A stretch of DNA of 45,633 bases from Anaerolineae bacterium. GTDB taxonomy: Bacteria > Chloroflexota > Anaerolineae > Anaerolineales > Villigracilaceae. The stretch spans positions 1 through 45,633 of the forward strand of contig JABGOQ010000062.1 in the NCBI GenBank assembly GCA_018645405.1, written 5' to 3'. Position numbers and translations under genes: made by a program. The notes below the pieces were generated by a model that ran no database searches, was not told where the DNA came from, and saw only the letters and a list, made by a program, of their open reading frames with translations. This document shows positions 25,192-34,390 of the stretch, one piece after another (position 1 is the first letter of the stretch; each line of letters opens with the position of its first letter).

Positions 25192-26172
25192 ATGCAATCA
25201 GATTTACGAGGCAGAGACCTCATTGGCGATCTCGACTTCACCAAAGAAGAAGTCGAAACTATTTTAGATGTAGCTTGGGATTTGAAGAAAAAACGTGCAT
25301 TGGGAGAATCTCACGCCTATTTGCGCGATAAAACTTTAGCAATGCTTTTCTTCTTCTCCAGTACACGCACCCGTGGCTCATTTGAGTCTGGAATGGCACA
25401 ATTGGGCGGTCATGCCGCTTTTATCGAAAGCCGCACCACCCAAATCTCACACGGCGATACAGAAACTGAAATGGGCGAGATTTTTGGCCGCTATTTCGAT
25501 GGCATTGCCATCCGCCACGTGGACTGGGGCATCGGCAATCGTTATTTGAACTTGGTCGCTAGCGCATCCCGCGTCCCTGTATTGAATATGCAATGCGAAA
25601 TTTATCACCCACACCAATGTTTGGCAGATATTATGACCATCATCGAGAAGAAAGGTCGTAACCTGAAACGCAAGAAAATGGTCGTTTCTTGGGCGTATGC
25701 TTCTTCTTATCTGAAACCGATTTCCGTCCCGCAATCGCTTATTTTACAAATGCCGCGTTTCGGTCTGGATGTAGTTCTCGCACATCCGCCTGAGTTCAAA
25801 TTGATGCCTGAGATCATGGAGCAAGCCAAAGAACAAGCTCGTCTCGCTGGTGCTGGTTTTGAAGTCACCGATGATATGGAAGCCGCCTTCAAAGACGCAG
25901 ACATCGTCTATGCAAAATCCTGGGGTCCTCTATTGACCACCCAAGATCCCGACGAAGGCAAAGCCATCCAAGATAAATACTCGCATTGGATTACCGACCA
26001 ACGCAAAATGGATTTGGCAAAACCGGATGCCATTTATATGCACCCCCTCCCCGCTGACCGTGATGTAGAAGTCACCAGCGAAGTGATGGATGGACCGAAT
26101 TCAGTCGTCTTTGATCAAGCCGAAAACCGCATGCACGCACAAAAAGCGGTTATGGCATTGACAATGAGATAG
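25192..26172 (+). CDS. ygeW: YgeW-type knotted carbamoyltransferase
   Basis: The 326-aa transcarbamoylase has carbamoyl-phosphate motif SSTRTR (56-61), HPHQ (139-142) and MHPLPADRD (283-291). The segment WAYASSYLKPISVPQS (167-182) matches the proline-bearing loop of knotted transcarbamoylases such as YgeW and N-acetyl/N-succinylornithine carbamoyltransferases, and replaces the ordinary OTCase arrangement. The C-terminus DQAENRMHAQKAVMALT is typical. The acceptor of YgeW is not established to my knowledge. With carbamate kinase directly downstream it most likely runs towards carbamoyl phosphate. The protein is shorter than E. coli YgeW (about 396 aa). An AAGGAG site precedes the ATG. Confidence 0.88.
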   Translation: MQSDLRGRDLIGDLDFTKEEVETILDVAWDLKKKRALGESHAYLRDKTLAMLFFFSSTRTRGSFESGMAQLGGHAAFIESRTTQISHGDTETEMGEIFGRYFDGIAIRHVDWGIGNRYLNLVASASRVPVLNMQCEIYHPHQCLADIMTIIEKKGRNLKRKKMVVSWAYASSYLKPISVPQSLILQMPRFGLDVVLAHPPEFKLMPEIMEQAKEQARLAGAGFEVTDDMEAAFKDADIVYAKSWGPLLTTQDPDEGKAIQDKYSHWITDQRKMDLAKPDAIYMHPLPADRDVEVTSEVMDGPNSVVFDQAENRMHAQKAVMALTMR

Positions 26173-26182
26173 ATGTGATTCA

Positions 26183-26218
26183 TGAAGCGTGAAATGTAAT
26201 TCGTAAAAACACGCTTCA
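26183..26218. repeat. Short hairpin between ygeW-like and carbamate kinase genes
   Basis: TGAAGCGTG (26183-26191) and CACGCTTCA (26210-26218) form a 9-bp perfect stem with an 18-nt loop that contains a second GTGAAATG/CACGTTTTAC-like half repeat. Confidence 0.5.
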
Positions 26219-26240
26219 CGTTTTACTTGAAGAGGAAAAT

Positions 26241-27185
26241 ATGACAGAAAAAAAAGTAGCCGTCCTCGCTGTAGGCGGGAACGCGCTAATTGTAGATAAA
26301 ACGAAAAAATCAATCCCCGACCAATTTGACGCTGTCAAAGAGACGATGAGCCATATTGCCGGGATGATTGAAGATGGCTGGGATGTCGTCATCACGCATG
26401 GTAACGGCCCTCAAGTTGGCTTCATTTTACGCCGCTCAGAGTTGTCTCTTGACGAACTGCACCCTGTGCCGATGGATTACGCTGGTGCAGATACACAAGG
26501 CGCAATTGGTTATATGGCGCAAAAAGCCCTTCGTAATGAATTCAAAAAACGCGGCATTGATAAAACAGCCCTCACCGTTGTCACGCAAGTCCAAGTTGAC
26601 GCTGCTGACCCCGCTTTCCAGAAGCCTGCCAAACCCGTTGGTTCCTTCCTTGATGAAGCCACAGCCAAAGAACGCATGGCATTAGGACAAAACTTCGTTG
26701 AAGATGCTGGTCGTGGCTGGCGCAGAGTTGTCCCCTCCCCATTGCCCATGAATATCGTCGAAGTAGATGCCATCAAAAAGCTGATTGAGGGCGGATTCTC
26801 CGTTATCGCGGTTGGCGGTGGCGGGATCCCCGTTATAGAGAAAGAAAACGGCAATTTGCGCGGCGTAGAAGCTGTGATTGATAAAGATTTTGCCTCTGGC
26901 TTACTTGCCAACAACATCAACGCCGATTTGCTCATCATCTCTACCGCAGTCGAAAAAATTGCCATCAACTTTGGCAAGGATAACCAAGAATGGCTCGATG
27001 AAATGACCGTAGCTGAAGCTGAGAAATACATCGAAGAAGGTCATTTTGCCCCCGGCAGTATGCTCCCCAAAGTTCAGGCAATTGTCAAATTCCTGAAAGA
27101 AGGTGGCAAAAAAGCCCTCGTGACAGATCCACCAAATATCCAACGTGCCCTCAATGGTGAAACGGGTACTTGGATCGTTCCCTAA
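26241..27185 (+). CDS. arcC: Carbamate kinase
   Basis: The 314-aa enzyme converts carbamoyl phosphate plus ADP to ATP and carbamate, which decays to ammonia and CO2. Family motifs are VLAVGGNALI at the N-terminus, VITHGNGPQVGFILRRSEL, PMDYAGADTQGAIGYM, GRGWRRVVPSP and VAVGGGGIPVI. Length is normal. In E. coli the equivalent position in the cluster is taken by YqeA. Here it follows two transcarbamoylases and would give the energy yield of the pathway. A GAGGA ribosome binding site lies upstream; the palindrome at 27199-27223 follows. Confidence 0.96.
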   Translation: MTEKKVAVLAVGGNALIVDKTKKSIPDQFDAVKETMSHIAGMIEDGWDVVITHGNGPQVGFILRRSELSLDELHPVPMDYAGADTQGAIGYMAQKALRNEFKKRGIDKTALTVVTQVQVDAADPAFQKPAKPVGSFLDEATAKERMALGQNFVEDAGRGWRRVVPSPLPMNIVEVDAIKKLIEGGFSVIAVGGGGIPVIEKENGNLRGVEAVIDKDFASGLLANNINADLLIISTAVEKIAINFGKDNQEWLDEMTVAEAEKYIEEGHFAPGSMLPKVQAIVKFLKEGGKKALVTDPPNIQRALNGETGTWIVP

Positions 27186-27198
27186 TTAACCTTGTAGT

Positions 27199-27223
27199 AG
27201 GGGCGGGTCTCAGACCCGCCCCT
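27199..27223. repeat. Perfect GC-rich palindrome after the carbamate kinase gene
   Basis: AGGGGCGGGTCT (27199-27210) and its exact complement (27212-27223) are separated by a single C. It lies 13 bases after the kinase stop and 8 bases before the next start codon. It could partly terminate the operon or hide the next gene's ribosome binding site. Confidence 0.7.
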
Positions 27224-27231
27224 ATGCATAT

Positions 27232-29241
27232 ATGAAACGTATTCTCGCTTTCATCTCCTCTCCTCTCCTCATCCTCGCTGCTATCACCGCCCTCGCCTAC
27301 GGCATCCTCGCGCCCCAGCTTGGCTTCTACTGGGACGACCTCCCTATAGGATGGATTCGCTACGAACTCGGTCAAGAAGCCCTCACCCAATACTTCTCCA
27401 CAAACCGTCCCGCATGGGGAATATGGTACGGCATCCTCACAAAACTTATCCCCTACAAACCCCTTTATTGGCAAATATTCGCCCTCTTTTGGCGTTGGCT
27501 CACTGCCATCCTTTTTTTTGGCATTCTCCGTCAACTTTTCCCCGCTCGTAAAAATCTTGCCCTCGCCTCAGCTCTCCTTTTTCTCCTCTACACCGGCTTC
27601 AACCAGCAATTCGTCTCCTTTGTTTACGGCTATCATTTCACCACTTATTCGCTTTTTCTTTTTTCACTTCTTGCCATGTTATGGGGAATCAAAAAATCGC
27701 ACTTCATCTATTTAGGATTAATCGCATCAGCCTTAAATCTCATTATGGGAGAATATTTTTTTGCTTTGGATTTGATTCGTCCCCTGTTGCTTTGGATTGC
27801 CTTTAATCATATTGCTGATTCCAAACAACGGATTTCGCGCGTGTTTTCAACTTGGTTGCCCTACTTCGGCGTTTTCTCCCTTATGGTGCTTGGGCGTGCC
27901 TTCATCTTCAACAATCAGATTTACGAATACAGCCTCCTCGCTGAACTAAAAACTGCACCCCTTCTTACCATCTGGGCATTAATCAAAACCATCTTCTTTA
28001 GCCTGTGGACAACGCTCATCGCCGCGTGGGGGCAAGCCTTTGTACTCCCAGATTTTGAGTTACAGGGTAAAGTGACAATTACGATTTATCTTGCTATTAT
28101 TTTTATTTCTTTTGGGATGGTGTTGTTTGCGCTTTATAAAAAAAATAATATCATTGCTTCAGAGCAGAAACTGCCTCACAATGACGCACTATTTCTCATT
28201 GCTTTGGGCATCTTCTCTGCTCTCTTTGCAGGAATCCCATTTTGGCTAATTGACTTGCCGGTGTCCCTTGGTTTCCCTGCAAATCGATCAACTTTACCTT
28301 TTATATTAGGCAGTGTTTTCGTTTTAGCTGGTGTCGTTTCGCTTATTCCGCATAAAAATCTGCGCATAGCCTTTTTTGCCATTTTAATAGCCTTCTCTGC
28401 TGGCAGGCAATTTTTATGGGCAGATGAATTTAGACGAGATTGGACAGTCCAAAGAAATCTCTTTTGGCAAATGTCTTGGCGCATCCCCGATTTAGAAGCA
28501 AATACAACTGTTTTGCTCAACGAAGGTGCGCTCAAATTTTATGCTGATAACTCACTGAGTGCACCTCTCAATTGGATTTACGCACCAGATGCGACTGCTG
28601 AAAATATCCCCTTTATGTTATTTTATCCACGCACCCGCTTTGGTGTGGGTGGGAAAAAGCTGGCAGAAAATATGCCCTTAAAGCATGATTTTATTGCTGG
28701 AGAGTTTAACGGAAACACATCTCAGATGCTTTTAATTAACTTCTCTCCACCAGGATGTTTGCATATTATTGACCCTGAAATTGATTCTGAAAACAAATTT
28801 ATCTCCGATTTTCTGCTACGAGATGCCGCTCCCTTTTCTCGCCCAGAGTTGATTTTAGAGCACGACTTGTCGGAGTCAGTTTTACCTGAAATTTATTCAC
28901 CAGAACCCAAGCATGGATGGTGCTATTATTTTCAACAGGCAAGTTTAGCCCGTCAACGTGGGGATTGGGAGCGGGTGGTGAAGTTAAGTGAGAAAGCCTT
29001 CTCTTCTGGTGATCACCCCAATGACCCAACGGAGAATTTTGTCTTTATAGAAGCTTACGCCCACACCAATGCTTGGGGAAACGCCGAGCAACTATCCACA
29101 CGTGCGAAGCAGGTTTCTCCATCCTATATGAAACCTTTACTTTGCCCACTTTGGGAGCGTATAGATGCAGAGACATCTGATAGTTCAGAAAAGGAAGAGA
29201 CGCTATTTCGTGTAACACAAGAATTAGGATGTAAATCATAG
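27232..29241 (+). CDS. Multi-TM glycosyltransferase-like (GT-C-type) membrane protein
   Basis: The 669-aa protein has about ten to eleven hydrophobic helices in the first 400 residues and a C-terminal extracytoplasmic region of about 260 residues that ends in TPR-like helices. An acidic pair D35-D36 (FYWDDLPIG) lies in the first loop after TM1, where GT-C transferases carry their catalytic Asp. A specific family is not recognised. It has no ribosome binding site and its start abuts a palindrome. It has no obvious link to purine catabolism and interrupts the set between carbamate kinase and the importer, suggesting a later insertion or a read-through passenger. Confidence 0.65.
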   Translation: MKRILAFISSPLLILAAITALAYGILAPQLGFYWDDLPIGWIRYELGQEALTQYFSTNRPAWGIWYGILTKLIPYKPLYWQIFALFWRWLTAILFFGILRQLFPARKNLALASALLFLLYTGFNQQFVSFVYGYHFTTYSLFLFSLLAMLWGIKKSHFIYLGLIASALNLIMGEYFFALDLIRPLLLWIAFNHIADSKQRISRVFSTWLPYFGVFSLMVLGRAFIFNNQIYEYSLLAELKTAPLLTIWALIKTIFFSLWTTLIAAWGQAFVLPDFELQGKVTITIYLAIIFISFGMVLFALYKKNNIIASEQKLPHNDALFLIALGIFSALFAGIPFWLIDLPVSLGFPANRSTLPFILGSVFVLAGVVSLIPHKNLRIAFFAILIAFSAGRQFLWADEFRRDWTVQRNLFWQMSWRIPDLEANTTVLLNEGALKFYADNSLSAPLNWIYAPDATAENIPFMLFYPRTRFGVGGKKLAENMPLKHDFIAGEFNGNTSQMLLINFSPPGCLHIIDPEIDSENKFISDFLLRDAAPFSRPELILEHDLSESVLPEIYSPEPKHGWCYYFQQASLARQRGDWERVVKLSEKAFSSGDHPNDPTENFVFIEAYAHTNAWGNAEQLSTRAKQVSPSYMKPLLCPLWERIDAETSDSSEKEETLFRVTQELGCKS

Positions 29242-29366
29242 TTATTTATCCTTTTTATCCTTTATAATACCCTTAGTTTTAGAAGGAGGTAGCCTTATAA
29301 GAACAGTTACGTATAATGCTTATCAAAATATTGATTAGAATTTTAAACCTATTTGAAGGAGAAGAA

Positions 29367-30641
29367 ATGAATAAGAAAGTTTTGTGGTTCCTTAGTGTTT
29401 TAATAATTGCTTCATTCGTACTTGCTGCTTGTGGTGGCGGTGCTGAAGCCCCCGCAGCCGAAGAAGCTCCCGCTGCTGAAGAAGCCCCTGCCGAAGAGGC
29501 TCCTGCAGAAGAAGCTCCCGCTGCTGCAGAAGGTGCTTACCAGATTCCGACCGTTGAAGATGGCAAATATAATGTTGCTTTCGTCTATGTTGGACCCCAC
29601 GATGATGGTGGCTGGACACAAGCTCATGATGTTGGCAGAATGTGGGTAGAAGAAAATGTAGCAGATGTTCACACTGCTTATGTTGAGATCGTTGCTGAAG
29701 GTGCTGATGCCGAACAGGTTATCCGTTCCTTGGCTCGAGATGGTTTTGATGTAATTTTCACCACTTCCTTCGGTTATATGGATGCTTCCGAAATCGTTGC
29801 TGATGAGTTCCCTGATGTCGATATTGTCCATATCAGTGGTTTCAAATCGAATACCGCTAATTTTGGTAACTTGATGGGCGCAATGGAAGATATGAAGTAC
29901 TTAGCTGGTATGTTGGCTGGCTCTCGCGCAAAAATGGATGGCGGCGACAAACTTGGTTATATTGCTACTTTCCCCATTCCTGAAGAACTTCGCTTAGGGA
30001 ATGCTTTTGCGCTTGGTGCAGCAGAAACCTGCCCCGACTGTACGATTGATGTTCGCTGGATCTTCACTTGGCATGATCCAATCCTTGAAAAAGAAGCTGC
30101 TTCTTCCCTCTTTGATGCTGGCGCAAGTGTTGTCATGACTGGTGCTGATACTCCCGCACCTGCCGAAGTTGCTCCTGAAGGTAAATGGGGCATCACTTAT
30201 GACTATAGCGGCAACTGTGTTGTAGATGCCTGCCTTACTTCCATGTATTGGAATTGGGGCCCTGTCTATGGCGATATTGTTGAAAAATCCCGTGCTGGCG
30301 AATGGGTCGGCGGTTGGGAATACTTCGATGCTGATGCTGGCGCGATGGGCTTACTCGGCTTCATGGAAGGCGAAACGATGCAACCTGGCGTTGTTGATCT
30401 TCCTGCCGAAGATTTGGCTCTGATCGAAGATACTATGGCTGCTATGTTGGCTGGCGAGTTCACTCGTTTTGACGTCTTCAAAGGACCGATCACCGATAAT
30501 CAAGGGAATGTTATCCTTGAAGATGGTGTTAGCCTCGAGCAAGTTGACCTTGACGGATTTGCTCAATTTGGTAGCGATTGCGAAATTTGTATGTACTGGT
30601 GGAACGAGAATATCACTGCTGAACTTCCTTCGCTTGACTAA
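29367..30641 (+). CDS. BMP-family (Med/PnrA-like) ABC transporter substrate-binding lipoprotein
   Basis: The 424-aa protein carries a lipoprotein signal peptide with lipobox LAAC (Cys22), an Ala/Glu/Pro-rich linker (about 27-58) and a BMP/periplasmic binding domain. The domain starts with YNVAFVYVGPHDDGGWTQAHDVGRMWVEE and includes DVIFTTSFGYMD. Relatives bind purine nucleosides (PnrA) or purine bases, fitting import of adenine, xanthine or similar compounds. The open frame reaches ATG 29316, but GAAGGAG upstream of ATG 29367 and the signal peptide set the start. A terminator at 30660-30690 separates it from the ATPase gene, which would give more binding protein than transporter. Confidence 0.92.
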   Translation: MNKKVLWFLSVLIIASFVLAACGGGAEAPAAEEAPAAEEAPAEEAPAEEAPAAAEGAYQIPTVEDGKYNVAFVYVGPHDDGGWTQAHDVGRMWVEENVADVHTAYVEIVAEGADAEQVIRSLARDGFDVIFTTSFGYMDASEIVADEFPDVDIVHISGFKSNTANFGNLMGAMEDMKYLAGMLAGSRAKMDGGDKLGYIATFPIPEELRLGNAFALGAAETCPDCTIDVRWIFTWHDPILEKEAASSLFDAGASVVMTGADTPAPAEVAPEGKWGITYDYSGNCVVDACLTSMYWNWGPVYGDIVEKSRAGEWVGGWEYFDADAGAMGLLGFMEGETMQPGVVDLPAEDLALIEDTMAAMLAGEFTRFDVFKGPITDNQGNVILEDGVSLEQVDLDGFAQFGSDCEICMYWWNENITAELPSLD

Positions 30642-30659
30642 GTTTGTGTAAGAATAATG

Positions 30660-30690
30660 AGAGGCGACCCTAGTGGTCGCCTCTTCTTTT
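30660..30690 (+). terminator. Terminator/attenuator after the BMP gene
   Basis: GAGGCGACC and GGTCGCCTC form a perfect stem with a CTAGT-type loop, followed by TTCTTTT. It probably lets only part of the transcription reach the ATPase and permease genes. Confidence 0.85.
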
Positions 30691-30773
30691 AGCACTTTAA
30701 GCTCTTATTTTCTCTCATGGTATGATTCAGCTATTATTAATTTATAAAATTAGTTTCCACAGGAGCCTCGCCT

Positions 30774-32303
30774 ATGACTTCATCTCCTCCCTCACATGCA
30801 GTAGAAATGAAAGATATTGTCATCCGCTTTCCGGGTGTGTTGGCAAATGACCGCGTTAATCTCACTTTGAAGCACGGTGAAATCCATGCTTTATTGGGCG
30901 AGAATGGCGCAGGAAAAAGCACGCTCATGAGCGCGTTAGCGGGGCTTTATAAACCCTCTTCAGGGACAATGCGCGTGCATGGTGAATTGGTCGATTTTAA
31001 CTCGCCTAAAGATGCCATTGCAAAAGGGATTGGGATGGTCTATCAGCACTTTATGCTGGTCCCCACCCAAACCGTGACAGAGAATATTTTGCTCGGCTTG
31101 AATGAACCAAAATTCTTCATGGATTTACCCAAATACGATCAAAAAATTCGTGATTTGCAAGATCAATTTGGTTTAAGGGTTGATCCCACCATGAAAGTTT
31201 GGCAATTATCTGTAGGTGAGCAACAGCGCGTGGAAATTTTGAAAACGCTCTATCGCGGTGCTGATGTTCTTATTATGGATGAGCCAACGGCTGTGCTTGC
31301 ACCGCAGGAAATTGATGAATTGATGAATACGATGCGCTCCATGACGAAGCAGGGCAAATCTATCATTTTTATCAGCCACAAATTGAATGAAGTCACCGCT
31401 GTTGCCGACCGCCTGACGGTTTTGCGTAAAGGCGTTGCCACAGCAGAGGGGATGGATATTGAAGGGTTGACTGGTGAGAAATTAGCAGAATTAATGGTGG
31501 GGCGCAAAGTCATTTTCCGCGTAGAGAAAAAAGAACAAGAACCCGGTGATGTTGTTCTTGATTTGCGTGAAATTAGTGCGCAAAATAATAAGGGTGTGCG
31601 TGCATTAAATAAGCTTTCGCTTAAAGTGCATCAGGGTGAGATTTTGGGCATTGCCGGAGTCGCGGGCAACGGTCAAAGTGAATTGGCAGAAGTAATAACC
31701 GGGATGCGCGGCTGTGAGGGCAGTATCCTGATCAATGGAGAAGATGTCGCTAACACGGAACCAAGTGCAGCTATCGCACGAGGCGTGGCTCACATCCCAG
31801 AAGACAGGACGGGCGTTGGTTCTGCCCCCAATATGACCATCACTGAAAATACGATCATGAAAAACTATCGTGATCAACCAATTGGGAATAAGTGGAGCAT
31901 CAATTTTACTGAGGCACGCGATCATGCGCGTGGTTTGAAAGATGCTTACGATATTCTTGCCCCAAACGTGCGCACAATGGCTCGCAAACTTTCGGGGGGG
32001 AATTTGCAGAAAGTGATTTTGGCGCGTGAAATTACGACAAACCCCAAGTTGATGGTGGCGATGCAGCCAACACGTGGCTTGGATGTGGGCGCAATCGAAT
32101 CCATTCAGCGTTTGCTTCTTGAGCAACGCGAAGCAGGAACGGCGATTTTGCTCATCTCAGAAGAGTTAGAAGAGTTGCTCACCCTCAGTGATCGGATTGC
32201 CGTTTTGCATGAAGGCAAAGTAATGGGCATTATGGATGCTGAAAACGCAGATGTGAAAGAAATTGGTCTGATGATGACTGGTACCAAAAGGAGTGACGCA
32301 TGA
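30774..32303 (+). CDS. Sugar/nucleoside-type ABC ATPase with two nucleotide-binding domains
   Basis: The 509-aa tandem ATPase is of the RbsA/YufO type. The first domain has Walker A GENGAGKST (42-50), signature LSVGEQQR (145-152) and Walker B VLIMDEPTAVL. In the second, Walker A is degenerate (GVAGNGQSE), signature LSGGNLQK is intact and Walker B reads LMVAMQPTRGLD without the catalytic Glu, as usual in this family. It powers the two permeases encoded directly downstream (four-base ATGA overlap at 32300) together with the BMP lipoprotein. Confidence 0.95.
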   Translation: MTSSPPSHAVEMKDIVIRFPGVLANDRVNLTLKHGEIHALLGENGAGKSTLMSALAGLYKPSSGTMRVHGELVDFNSPKDAIAKGIGMVYQHFMLVPTQTVTENILLGLNEPKFFMDLPKYDQKIRDLQDQFGLRVDPTMKVWQLSVGEQQRVEILKTLYRGADVLIMDEPTAVLAPQEIDELMNTMRSMTKQGKSIIFISHKLNEVTAVADRLTVLRKGVATAEGMDIEGLTGEKLAELMVGRKVIFRVEKKEQEPGDVVLDLREISAQNNKGVRALNKLSLKVHQGEILGIAGVAGNGQSELAEVITGMRGCEGSILINGEDVANTEPSAAIARGVAHIPEDRTGVGSAPNMTITENTIMKNYRDQPIGNKWSINFTEARDHARGLKDAYDILAPNVRTMARKLSGGNLQKVILAREITTNPKLMVAMQPTRGLDVGAIESIQRLLLEQREAGTAILLISEELEELLTLSDRIAVLHEGKVMGIMDAENADVKEIGLMMTGTKRSDA

Positions 32304-33403
32304 ATCTTCCCTATACCGTAATTTTTGAAAAACGCACTGAAGATTATCCAAAATGGCTCCCTGCGGTCACTTCGCTGGCTTCTGTGATTGTCGCATTCAT
32401 TATCAGCGGCATTGTCCTAAAAATGATTGGCGGCGACCCAATACTTGTGCTCAAATTTTTCTTCTCCGCTACTTTTGGCTCTTGGGCAGTTTTTTCAGAC
32501 ACAATGGTTAAAGCAACACCGCTTATCATGGTTGGCTTGGCTTGTGCAGTGGCCTTCAAAATGAAACTCTGGAATATCGGCGCAGAAGGGCAATTTTATA
32601 TGGGCGCGTTTTTCTCCAGCCTTGTTGTCCTTATTCCAATGGTCAACTTGGAAACCACGCCAAAATTTATTGTCATCGCTTTGATGGTAATTATGGGTAT
32701 GATCGGTGGTGCAATTTGGGGCTTTATCCCCGGCTACCTCAAAGCCAAATATCAGGTCAATGAAATTATCATCACACTCATGCTCAACTATGTGGCTCTC
32801 TACTGGAATAACTTTTGGATTTTTGATAAATGGAGTGATGCCGGTTTTCAGATGACGCCCCAATTTGAAAAAGTAGCTTGGTTACCCCGTCTTTCAGATT
32901 TAGCCAAAGAATATAAAGCCTTTTCAGGAATCACCCTTCATTTGGGCGTGGTTTTCGGCATCATTGCCGCCATTATCATTTGGTGGATTCTTGAACGCAG
33001 TCATTGGGGCTATGAAATCAAACTCATTGGCGATAATCCCCAAGCGGCGCGTTATGCGGGTCTCAATATTACTAAAAACCTTGTTCTTGTGATGATGCTC
33101 TCAGGCGCACTCGCAGGCTTGGCGGGCATGTCAGAAATCAGCGGCGTTGTCCATCGTTTACAAGAGAAAATTTCTCCCGGGTATGGCTTTACAGGCATCA
33201 TTGTGGCATGGCTGGCGAAACTCAATCCCTTCGCCGTCATCATCGTTTCTATTCTTTTTGGCGCACTCATTATCGCGGGTCGTCAAATTCAGCCTTCAGG
33301 TATTGCCAATCTTCTGCAAGGCATCATCCTTTTTATGGTTATCAGTAGCGATGTCTTACTCCGCTACAAAATTCGCATCATTCGCTTAGAGCAGGAGGCA
33401 TAA
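32300..33403 (+). CDS. ABC transporter permease, first subunit (BPD_transp_2)
   Basis: The 367-aa permease has about nine to ten TM helices. It contains LWNIGAEGQFYMGAFF, GFIPGYLKAKYQVNEIIITLMLNYVALYW and VKLIGDNPQAARYAGLN-like text (KLIGDNPQAARYAGL), all typical of the YufP/NupP subunit of BMP-dependent importers. Its stop codon overlaps the start of the second permease by one base (TAATG). Substrate specificity is inferred from the neighbouring purine enzymes. Confidence 0.95.
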   Translation: MNLPYTVIFEKRTEDYPKWLPAVTSLASVIVAFIISGIVLKMIGGDPILVLKFFFSATFGSWAVFSDTMVKATPLIMVGLACAVAFKMKLWNIGAEGQFYMGAFFSSLVVLIPMVNLETTPKFIVIALMVIMGMIGGAIWGFIPGYLKAKYQVNEIIITLMLNYVALYWNNFWIFDKWSDAGFQMTPQFEKVAWLPRLSDLAKEYKAFSGITLHLGVVFGIIAAIIIWWILERSHWGYEIKLIGDNPQAARYAGLNITKNLVLVMMLSGALAGLAGMSEISGVVHRLQEKISPGYGFTGIIVAWLAKLNPFAVIIVSILFGALIIAGRQIQPSGIANLLQGIILFMVISSDVLLRYKIRIIRLEQEA

Positions 33404-34368
33404 TGAACTTAGAAATTATTCTACACGCAGGTCTGGCCACTGGCACGATCCTACTCTTTGCTGCAATCGGTGAAATATTCTCAGAACGCGCGGGCATACT
33501 CAATCTTGGCGTCGAAGGCATGATGCTTCTCGGCGCAATGGCGGGATTCAGCACATCGCTGGCGACTGGTAACGCATGGGTTGGTCTCATCGTTGCCATG
33601 CTTGCAGGAGGGATTTTGAGCCTCGCACATGGTTTGGTAACGATTCACCTCCAGGCAGATCAGGTCGTTAGCGGACTCTCTCTGACCTTTCTTGGTACTG
33701 GGCTTGCTCTCGTTTTAGGAGAGGGTCTTACAGGTCAACATCCACCGACAATCCCCATCGTAGATATCCCTCTGCTCTCCCAAATCCCCTTCCTCGGGAA
33801 AGTTTTCTTCTCCGAACATAGCTTGTTGGTTTATGTGGGCTATATTTTTGCCCCGCTAACAGCCTACTACATCTACAAAACCCGACCTGGGATGCACCTT
33901 CGCGCCGTTGGTGAAAAACCATCTGCCGCAGATACGCTTGGCATCAGTGTTTACGGCGTACGCTACTTCTACACCTTCGTCGGCGGGATGCTGGCAGGGC
34001 TGGCTGGCGCAACAATTAGCCTTGCTATTACGCCCGGCTGGTACTCCACCCAAACCACATCCGGGCAGGGATGGATAGCTGTAGGCTTGGTCATCTTTGC
34101 CCAATGGAATCCGATGCGCGCAGCATTTGGTGGTTATCTCTTCGGCATGCTCCGCAGATTTATCCTCGATTTGCAAGGTCCCGCCGTACTCTTTGGGATA
34201 GCAAATCCGCTCTATGTCAATTCAAATTATGGCTTCTTCCTTCAGATGATGCCTTTCGTCCTGACCATTGTCGCCCTCATCTGGGGCTCTCGCGCCGCCA
34301 CCAAAAAGCGACTCGGTGCCCCCGCCGCCCTCGGCGTGCCCTATATTCGTGGGGAGCGAGGCTTGTAG
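33403..34368 (+). CDS. ABC transporter permease, second subunit (BPD_transp_2)
   Basis: The 321-aa permease has about eight TM helices. Motifs are IGEIFSERAGILNLGVEGMMLLGAM at the N-terminus and GMHLRAVGEKPSAADTLGISV in the coupling loop, as in YufQ/NupQ. The C-terminal helix ends in a short basic cytoplasmic tail. It completes the BMP-type importer. A terminator follows at 34391-34427, marking the end of the importer operon. Confidence 0.95.
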   Translation: MNLEIILHAGLATGTILLFAAIGEIFSERAGILNLGVEGMMLLGAMAGFSTSLATGNAWVGLIVAMLAGGILSLAHGLVTIHLQADQVVSGLSLTFLGTGLALVLGEGLTGQHPPTIPIVDIPLLSQIPFLGKVFFSEHSLLVYVGYIFAPLTAYYIYKTRPGMHLRAVGEKPSAADTLGISVYGVRYFYTFVGGMLAGLAGATISLAITPGWYSTQTTSGQGWIAVGLVIFAQWNPMRAAFGGYLFGMLRRFILDLQGPAVLFGIANPLYVNSNYGFFLQMMPFVLTIVALIWGSRAATKKRLGAPAALGVPYIRGERGL

Positions 34369-34390
34369 CTACGGGTTAGATTCTAGAATT

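Noticed and set aside
29242-29366. Purine or xanthine riboswitch upstream of the BMP gene
   Set aside because: The leader has two TATAAT-like strings but I could not form the conserved purine-aptamer three-way junction or its loop sequences.
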